From: an uncultured Butyricicoccus sp.
GTDB lineage: Bacteria; Bacillota; Clostridia; Oscillospirales; Butyricicoccaceae
NCBI GenBank assembly: GCA_900547195.1
Contig: URFQ01000079.1
Span: forward strand, 1-11,085
DNA length: 11,085 nucleotides
Direction of reading: 5' to 3'
Shown here piece by piece: positions 5,976 to 11,085 of the stretch; the stretch's first letter is position 1, and every line of letters starts with the position of its first letter. The notes beneath the pieces are model-generated. The model worked only from the letters and a program-made list of their open reading frames with translations, made no database searches and was not told the origin of the DNA. The translations under genes and the position numbers were made by a program.

Positions 5976-7487
5976 ATGTTAGAAAGCTTGATTTCGGTCA
6001 TCGGCATCATCCTACAGCCGATCAACCTGCTCATTATGCTGCTTGGCACCTTTACCGGCATCTTTGTCGGCGCGATGCCCGGCCTGTCCTCGATCATGGG
6101 ATTGAGCCTGATGCTGCCGCTGACCCTGAGGTTTGACGGTTCAACCGGTATTCTGATGCTGTTGGGCGTATTCTGCGGCGCTATCTATGGCGGTTCGATC
6201 ACGGCGATCTTGGTGAAAACCCCCGGTACCGCGAACTCTGCCGCCACTGTGCTGGACGGCTATCCGCTGACCCAGCGCGGGGAAGCGGCGCGCGCGCTCG
6301 GCGTTTCCACCTTTGCCTCCACCTTCGGCGGCCTGTTCAGCGCGGTTATGCTGCTGTGGACTGCACCGCTGCTTTCCAAGGTTGCGCTGTCTTTTACGTC
6401 GCCGGAATACTTCTCGCTGGCCATCTTCGGCTTGAGCATGGTCACCAGCCTATCTTCCAAGGACGTCACCAAGGGCTTGATCAGCGCCGTAATTGGCCTG
6501 ATGCTCGCCACGGTCGGCATGGATGCGCTGACCGGCGCCAAGCGCTTCACCTTCGGCTCGACCTATCTGCTGGCAGGCATCGCCATGGTGCCGGTACTGA
6601 TTGGCCTGTATGCCTTTTCGCAGGGCCTGTTTAATGCGGAAACCATTTCGCAAACGGCCGGGCGCAGCAAAACCAAGCTGCGCCGCACCTTCCCGACGTT
6701 TAAGGATATCCGCACGGCCTTCCCGACCATGCTGCGTTCGAGTGTGATCGGCACGCTGGTTGGCGCCATCCCGGGCACGGGCGGCGACATCGCTTCCTGG
6801 CTTGCCTACAATGAGGCGCGCCGCTGGAGCAAAAACCCCGAGGAATTCGGCGCCGGCTCCATCGAAGGCGTTGCCGCACCGGAAGCGGCAAACAACGCAG
6901 TTTCGGGCGGCGCGCTCATTCCGCTGCTGACGCTGGGCATCCCGGGCGATGCCGGCACCGCCGTAATGCTGGGCGCGCTGATGATGCAGGGCATCGTCCC
7001 CGGCCCGCTGCTGTTCACCTCGGAACAGACCAAGGTGTATACCATCATTGTCGGCCTGTTCATCGCCAACCTGTTCATGGGCCTGCTGGGCTTTGGCGGC
7101 ATCCGTCTGTTCGCCAAGATCGGCGACATCCATAACAAATACCTGACTCCAATCGTGTTCGTGTTCTGCATCGTCGGCACGTTTGCGCTCAACAACAGCG
7201 TCAACGACATTTTCCTGATGATGATTTTCGGCCTGATCGCTTTTTTCCTGATCAAGCTCGATTTCCCGACGCCCCCGATCATCCTTGGCCTGATCCTCGG
7301 CAACACGCTGGAAAAGAACCTCCAGCGCGCGCTTTTGGTCAGTAAGGGCGATTTCTCGATCTTCTTTACCCGCCCCATTTCCCTGGCCCTGCTGCTGATC
7401 GCCTTCGGTTCGGTGTTCCTGCCGGTCATCCTGCGTAAGATCAACGCAGCGCGGGAAACCAGGCGGGCGGAGAAAAACGCGAGGTAA
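5976..7487 (+). CDS. tctA: TctA-family large permease subunit
   Basis: A 503-residue polytopic membrane protein with about 10-12 hydrophobic segments, the normal TctA size. It carries the duplicated family signatures: GAMPGLSS (32-39), then YGGSITAILVKTPGTANSAA (71-90) and DGYPLTQRGEAARALG (94-109) in the first half, and AIPGTGGDIASWLAY (264-278), GVAAPEAANNAVSGGALIP (298-316) and GIPGDAGTAVMLGAL (321-335) in the second. The paired PG loops are thought to line the transport path. TctA moves anionic substrates, driven by an ion gradient, from the TctC binding protein. AAGGAGG lies nine bases before the ATG. The transporter is intact; no truncation or frameshift is seen. Confidence 0.96.
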   Translation: MLESLISVIGIILQPINLLIMLLGTFTGIFVGAMPGLSSIMGLSLMLPLTLRFDGSTGILMLLGVFCGAIYGGSITAILVKTPGTANSAATVLDGYPLTQRGEAARALGVSTFASTFGGLFSAVMLLWTAPLLSKVALSFTSPEYFSLAIFGLSMVTSLSSKDVTKGLISAVIGLMLATVGMDALTGAKRFTFGSTYLLAGIAMVPVLIGLYAFSQGLFNAETISQTAGRSKTKLRRTFPTFKDIRTAFPTMLRSSVIGTLVGAIPGTGGDIASWLAYNEARRWSKNPEEFGAGSIEGVAAPEAANNAVSGGALIPLLTLGIPGDAGTAVMLGALMMQGIVPGPLLFTSEQTKVYTIIVGLFIANLFMGLLGFGGIRLFAKIGDIHNKYLTPIVFVFCIVGTFALNNSVNDIFLMMIFGLIAFFLIKLDFPTPPIILGLILGNTLEKNLQRALLVSKGDFSIFFTRPISLALLLIAFGSVFLPVILRKINAARETRRAEKNAR

Positions 7488-7510
7488 GCGGGAATCGCGG
7501 GCGGAAAAAT

Positions 7511-8434
7511 ATGAAACCAAAAAATCTAATCCCTTTGCTCTCGCTCGCCGTGATCTGGGGCGCGTACTATGTCGCCAGCAATAAGGCCGTCGAATGCATG
7601 TCGGTTTTCAATGTCGGCATCATCATCCGGCTGCTGACCATGCTGTTTTTGACCGTGATCATGCTCGGGAAAGGCGAGATGCACACCTTGCTGCACACGC
7701 GCGGCGTGCGGCTCCGGCTGCTCCTGATCGGGCTGATGGGCTTTCTTCTGGACTATACCGCGTTTGCCGCCCTGCAACTGTCGGCTTCGGCCGGGATGGG
7801 CACAGCGCTGCTCAAAACAGATATCCTGTTTGTCAATCTGCTCAGCGTCATCCTGTACCGGCGGCACTTCAGCCGCCGCGAATGGCTGTACACGTTCGTG
7901 ATGCTGTTCGGCGTGCTGATGGTGATGGGGCTTGGCCTGTCCAGCCTGTCTCAAATCGATCCCGGCTGTCTGTTTTTCATCCTCAGCGCGTTGTTCGTCT
8001 CGATCAATGCGTTCCTCATCAAGAGCGTGCAGCGCAGCCAGGTCAATCCGGTTTCCAACCGGGTGATCGCGTATTACAACAACTTCATCACCATGCTGTT
8101 TTTTCTCGCCACGGCCGCGGCGATGCGCACCTTCGATCAGTTTGCGCGCATCGGCAGCAGCCGCCCGCTCGCCCTTGCCCTGCTGATAGCGGGGCTGGGA
8201 CAAACGCTGGTGTATATCGTCTATTACTACAACCTGTCGCATTTCCCCGTCTGGCTGGTCAAAATCTTCCTGCTGTTCATGCCGGTCGTCTCCTGCGTCA
8301 TTTCGTTTGTCCTGTTTGACGAAAAGCTTGGGAGCAAGCAGATCGCCGGGATGCTGGTCGTGCTGATTGGCGCGCTGGGAATCCTGATCGAACAGCGCAG
8401 GAAAGGGGAAGGCGAACTGGCAAACCAAATGTAA
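7511..8434 (+). CDS. EamA/DMT-superfamily permease
   Basis: A 307-residue protein with about ten hydrophobic helices (roughly 5-26, 33-52, 69-90, 97-116, 124-144, 151-171, 185-205, 216-238, 246-267, 274-293), arranged as two five-helix EamA repeats. The opening (LLSLAVIWGAYYVASNKA) and the closing repeat (PVVSCVISFVLFDEKLGSKQIAGMLVVLIGALGI, read as separate helices 9 and 10) match the drug/metabolite transporter pattern, including the conserved F-x-E-K loop before the last helix. DMT proteins are often exporters of metabolites. The gene begins 23 bases after tctA with a weak ribosome site (GGCGGA), and it lies inside a catabolic operon that already has an importer, so I infer export of an end product. 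It could equally be a second uptake route. Confidence 0.88.
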   Translation: MKPKNLIPLLSLAVIWGAYYVASNKAVECMSVFNVGIIIRLLTMLFLTVIMLGKGEMHTLLHTRGVRLRLLLIGLMGFLLDYTAFAALQLSASAGMGTALLKTDILFVNLLSVILYRRHFSRREWLYTFVMLFGVLMVMGLGLSSLSQIDPGCLFFILSALFVSINAFLIKSVQRSQVNPVSNRVIAYYNNFITMLFFLATAAAMRTFDQFARIGSSRPLALALLIAGLGQTLVYIVYYYNLSHFPVWLVKIFLLFMPVVSCVISFVLFDEKLGSKQIAGMLVVLIGALGILIEQRRKGEGELANQM

Positions 8435-8466
8435 CCCCCTCTATACTAAGAAAGGAAGCAAGCAAC

Positions 8467-9591
8467 ATGAATTCCGAATTTCGCTTTTGGATGCCCGTGC
8501 ATATCCGCTGCGGGCAGGGCGCGGCGCTCAACATGCTCGATGAAATCCGCGGCGACAGCGTGCTGATCATTTCCGACCCCTTCCTGTATCAAAACGGGAC
8601 GGCGGAGCGGGTCGGCAATGCGCTGGCCGGCAAAACCGTGGCCTATTTTTCCGAGATCGAGCCCAACCCGAGCACGACCAGCGTGGATCGCTGCGCATCG
8701 CTTGCCCGGCAGGCTGGCGCACAGACCATCGTCGGTCTGGGCGGCGGCTCCAGCCTGGACGTGGCCAAGGTCATCTCCTGCCTGACAACCAACGAGGGCA
8801 GCATCTATGACTATTACGCAGGCGGCGCCAAGCAGTTTGCACCGCGCACCACCCGTCTCATCCTCATCCCGACAACCGCTGGCACGGGCAGCGAAGTGAC
8901 CAACGTTGGCGTGTTCACCGACCCGCGTGCAGGCATCAAAATGCCGTTTGTCTGCGGGCAGTTCTGGGCGGACGTGGCGCTGATCGATCCCGAGATGACC
9001 TACACGCTGCCCAAGGGGCAGACCGCCTCGACCGGCATGGACGCTTTCTGTCACGCCATTGAAGCCTATTGGAACCGCGAAAGCCAGCCGATGTGCGATT
9101 ATCTGGCGATGGGTGCGATGAAAACCATTTTAAAAAATATTCACACTGCCTGCGACGAGCCGGAAAACGCGCAGGCGCGCGCGGCGATGATCATCTCCGC
9201 GCTGACGGCGGGCGTGGCGTTCAGCCAGACGCGCACCACCGGCGTACATGCGGTCAGCTTCCCGCTGACGACCGAATTTCACGCCAACCACGGCGCCGCC
9301 TGCGCCATCACGCTGCCGGCCTTCATCCGCGTCAGCACGGAGATGGCGGCGGACAAAATGCAGGCGCTCGCGCAGTTCCTCGGCTACGCCGATGTGCAGG
9401 CGCTGGCCGATGGCATTGAGCAGCTGATGGTCGGCCTGGGGATGCCCGTGCGGCTGTCGCAGCTGGGCGTGACCGATGCGGACATCGAGCATATTGCCGC
9501 AGCCGGCATGGGCGCCGCTGCACAAATGCAGCTGACGCCCGCCACCATGACGCAGGAGACGCTGTGCCGCCTGCTCCGTACAATTTTATAA
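8467..9591 (+). CDS. Iron-dependent alcohol dehydrogenase, phosphono/sulfoacetaldehyde-reductase-like
   Basis: A 374-residue group III (Fe-type) NAD(P)-dependent alcohol dehydrogenase/aldehyde reductase. The N-terminal Rossmann-like half has GGGSSLD (92-98) and PTTAGTGSEVT (135-145) for the cofactor. Metal ligands, by alignment to E. coli FucO, are Asp192, His196, His261 and His275, all present (MDAFCHAIE; GVHAVSFPLTTEFHANHG). The active-site His that FucO has at 267 (in HPL) is Phe265 here. The TRTTxxHAxS(Y/F)PLT context recalls the phosphonoacetaldehyde reductase branch, and a Fe-ADH of this type (SarD) reduces sulfoacetaldehyde to isethionate. AAAGGAA precedes the ATG by about a dozen bases. 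Next to transketolase genes, a C2 or short-chain aldehyde is a sensible substrate. The enzyme class is certain; the substrate is inference, and glycolaldehyde or lactaldehyde remain possible. Confidence 0.93.
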   Translation: MNSEFRFWMPVHIRCGQGAALNMLDEIRGDSVLIISDPFLYQNGTAERVGNALAGKTVAYFSEIEPNPSTTSVDRCASLARQAGAQTIVGLGGGSSLDVAKVISCLTTNEGSIYDYYAGGAKQFAPRTTRLILIPTTAGTGSEVTNVGVFTDPRAGIKMPFVCGQFWADVALIDPEMTYTLPKGQTASTGMDAFCHAIEAYWNRESQPMCDYLAMGAMKTILKNIHTACDEPENAQARAAMIISALTAGVAFSQTRTTGVHAVSFPLTTEFHANHGAACAITLPAFIRVSTEMAADKMQALAQFLGYADVQALADGIEQLMVGLGMPVRLSQLGVTDADIEHIAAAGMGAAAQMQLTPATMTQETLCRLLRTIL

Positions 9592-9603
9592 GGAGGCTGC
9601 CAA

Positions 9604-10440
9604 ATGGACATGCAAACCAGCCGGATGCTGCGCGAAAAGGCGCAGCTGATCCGAAAAATGACCATCCGGGAGATCGGTGAACTATCCGCCGGGCATATCG
9701 GCGGTTCGGTCGATTTGTGTGAGCTGCTCGCGGTGCTGTATTTCCACGCCATGCGCATCCGCCCCGATCAGCCGGATTGGTATGAGCGCGACCGCTTTGT
9801 GCTGTCCAAAGGACACGGCGGCCCGGCGGTATATGCTGCGCTCGCGCTACGCGGCTATCTGCCGGAAGAAGCGCTCGCCACACTCAACCGTCCCGGCACG
9901 CAGCTGCCCAGTCATTGCGATATGCAGCGCACACGCGGCATCGACATGACGACCGGCTCGCTCGGGCAGGGTTTCAGCTGTGCGGTTGGTATGGCGATCG
10001 CCGCCAAAATGGACGCGCTGCCCAGCTTCATCTACGCCTGCATCGGTGACGGTGAAAGCCAGGAAGGGCAGGTCTGGGAGGCCGCCATGCTGGCGGGCAG
10101 CCGGCATCTGGGCAACCTGATCGCCTTTACCGACTATAACAAAATGCAGATTGACGGCTGCATCGAGCAGGTGAACGGGTTGGAACCACTGGACGATAAG
10201 TGGCGCGCATTCAACTGGCATGTGCAGACGGTGGATGGCCACGATGTGGATGCGATCGCACACGCGATCGACACCGCACAGAAAATCCAGAGCCGTCCGT
10301 CCATGATCATTCTGGACACGATCAAAGGCAAGGGCTGTGATTTTGCGGAAAACCGCCTGGGCAGCCATAACATGAAGGGCCTGACCACTGAAATGTGGCA
10401 GAACGCAATTCGTAAGATCGAACAGCGGGAGGTGCAATGA
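9604..10440 (+). CDS. Transketolase, N-terminal (ThDP-binding) subunit
   Basis: A 278-residue subunit of a split transketolase, which moves a two-carbon ketol unit between sugars using thiamine diphosphate. Visible landmarks are GHIGGS (30-35) with catalytic-type His31, SKGHGGP (68-74) with His71, LPSHCDM (101-107) with His104, TTGSLGQG (116-123), and the ThDP/Mg motif from GDGESQEG (148-155) to Asn179 in DYNKMQIDG. Length matches the N-terminal chains of two-gene transketolases, about half of a fused enzyme. AGGAGG lies eight bases before the ATG, and the gene starts 12 bases after the Fe-ADH stop. Its TGA overlaps the start of the next gene by one base, so the two chains should be made together. 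GHIGGS replaces the more usual GHPG of housekeeping enzymes; split forms often differ here. Confidence 0.95.
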   Translation: MDMQTSRMLREKAQLIRKMTIREIGELSAGHIGGSVDLCELLAVLYFHAMRIRPDQPDWYERDRFVLSKGHGGPAVYAALALRGYLPEEALATLNRPGTQLPSHCDMQRTRGIDMTTGSLGQGFSCAVGMAIAAKMDALPSFIYACIGDGESQEGQVWEAAMLAGSRHLGNLIAFTDYNKMQIDGCIEQVNGLEPLDDKWRAFNWHVQTVDGHDVDAIAHAIDTAQKIQSRPSMIILDTIKGKGCDFAENRLGSHNMKGLTTEMWQNAIRKIEQREVQ

Positions 10441-11085
10441 TGGCAAGAGAACTGGAAACGCAGGGCCTGCGTGAAGTGTATTCCGACCTGCTGATCGAAT
10501 ACGGCAAACAGGATCTGCGCATTTGCGCGGTGGATGCCGACCTGATGAACGCCTCGTCCGTCCTTCGGTTTCAGGCGGTTTTCCCCGAACGCGCGATTGA
10601 CGTCGGCGTTGCCGAGGCCAATATGATTGGCGTCGCCGCTGGGCTTTCCGCGATGGGCAAAATCCCGTTTACGCACAGTTTCACCCCGTTTGCCACCCGC
10701 CGCTGCTGCGATCAGGTGACGCTGTCGGTCGCCTATGCAGGGCTGAATGTCAAAATGGTCGGCAGCGACCCGGGCATCACAGCCGAACTCAACGGCGGCA
10801 CCCACATGAGCACCGAGGACATTGCAATCATGCGCAACATTCCCGGCATGGTGGTGTACGAGCCGGTGGATGGCGCTCAGCTGCGCGCCGCCTTCCCGCA
10901 AATCCTCGCGCACAACGGCCCGGTGTACATCCGTCTGCTGCGCAAGCAGGCGGACCATATTTTCGACGAAGGCACCCCGTTTACGCTCGGCAAAGGCAAC
11001 CTGTTGCAAACAGGAGGCGACGTGTCAATTTTCGCCAGCGGCATCATGGTCGCAGAGGCGCTTGATGCCGCGGAGCTGCTGCAAA
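10440..11085 (+). CDS. Transketolase, C-terminal (pyrimidine-binding) subunit, 5' part
   Basis: The frame is open to the window end, giving the first 215 residues of a chain normally near 310. It shows the pyrimidine-domain signature IDVGVAEANMIGVAAGLSAM (53-72) with the catalytic glutamate Glu59 that activates ThDP, HSFTPFATRR (79-88), then SVAYAGLNVKMV (96-107), and the start of the C-terminal domain near 185. The substrate loop reads SDPGITAELNGGTHM (109-123) where ordinary transketolases have a GEDG-x-TH type loop; His122 is kept but the Asp of that loop appears as Asn118. Similar loops occur in special-purpose split transketolases, so the acceptor or donor may be unusual. Start: GGAGG (10428-10432) is seven bases from the ATG at 10440 and four from an adjacent in-frame ATG at 10437; I prefer 10440, overlapping the upstream stop by one base. 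Confidence 0.93.
   Translation, partial: MARELETQGLREVYSDLLIEYGKQDLRICAVDADLMNASSVLRFQAVFPERAIDVGVAEANMIGVAAGLSAMGKIPFTHSFTPFATRRCCDQVTLSVAYAGLNVKMVGSDPGITAELNGGTHMSTEDIAIMRNIPGMVVYEPVDGAQLRAAFPQILAHNGPVYIRLLRKQADHIFDEGTPFTLGKGNLLQTGGDVSIFASGIMVAEALDAAELLQ

Noticed and set aside
6450..7520. Long minus-strand frame opposite tctA
   Set aside because: A shadow of the strongly conserved tctA gene; no ribosome site or recognisable domain.
1..11085. CRISPR arrays, tRNA or rRNA genes, transposases, phage genes
   Set aside because: No regular repeat-spacer pattern, cloverleaf, rRNA-like stretch or recombinase motif was seen on either strand.
4410..11085. Naming the operon outright as sulfoquinovose degradation
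   Set aside because: The window has no sulfoquinovosidase, isomerase or other diagnostic gene; only the enzyme types are compatible, so it is kept as a hypothesis.

Overview
The window looks like chromosomal DNA of a GC-rich, low-oxygen Clostridia-type Firmicute, perhaps a gut Oscillospiraceae or Butyricicoccaceae relative. The grounds are strong AGGAGG-type ribosome sites, a Zn-finger ClpE/ClpC-like unfoldase, a DeoR-family repressor, a lipoprotein binding protein with a short Gram-positive-style signal, and coding DNA that is clearly GC-rich next to a strikingly AT-rich control region. No taxonomic marker gene is present, so this placement is an inference.

Left block (1-3160, plus strand). 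The 3' end of a CvpA-family membrane protein gene is followed 25 bases later by a complete 781-residue Clp/HSP100 ATPase with an N-terminal four-cysteine zinc finger. After it comes about 360 bases without a convincing gene. This stretch has several overlapping open frames on both strands and may be a gene remnant or a dispersed element. It ends at a perfect 18-bp inverted repeat that acts as a terminator in both directions for the converging clp and deoR transcripts.

Central control region (3197-4409). A DeoR-family regulator is transcribed leftward from a consensus promoter (TTGACA, 18 bp, TATAAT). About 200 bp away a second strong promoter (TTGACA, 17 bp, TG-extended TATATA) fires rightward. 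The AT-rich DNA between and around them carries many CGAAA/TTTCG words, several spaced 11-12 bp apart, and one overlaps the deoR -10 box. These are good candidates for operators of the divergent regulator.

Right block (4410 to the end, plus strand). This is one apparent operon: tctC, a hairpin, tctB, tctA (tripartite tricarboxylate-type importer), an EamA/DMT permease, an iron-dependent alcohol dehydrogenase, and a split transketolase (complete N-terminal subunit, then a C-terminal subunit cut by the window end). It reads as an inducible catabolic operon. An anionic substrate is imported by TctABC, a ketose-like intermediate is cleaved or shuffled by the two-subunit transketolase, an aldehyde is reduced (or an alcohol oxidised) by the Fe-ADH, and the DMT protein may export a waste product. 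The Fe-ADH lacks the usual second active-site histidine (Phe265 instead) and resembles enzymes acting on phosphonoacetaldehyde or sulfoacetaldehyde. The transketolase C-subunit has an unusual substrate loop. Together these suggest a non-standard substrate, possibly a sulfonated, phosphonated or carboxylated sugar or polyol. The exact substrate cannot be read from the window, and further pathway genes probably lie to the right.
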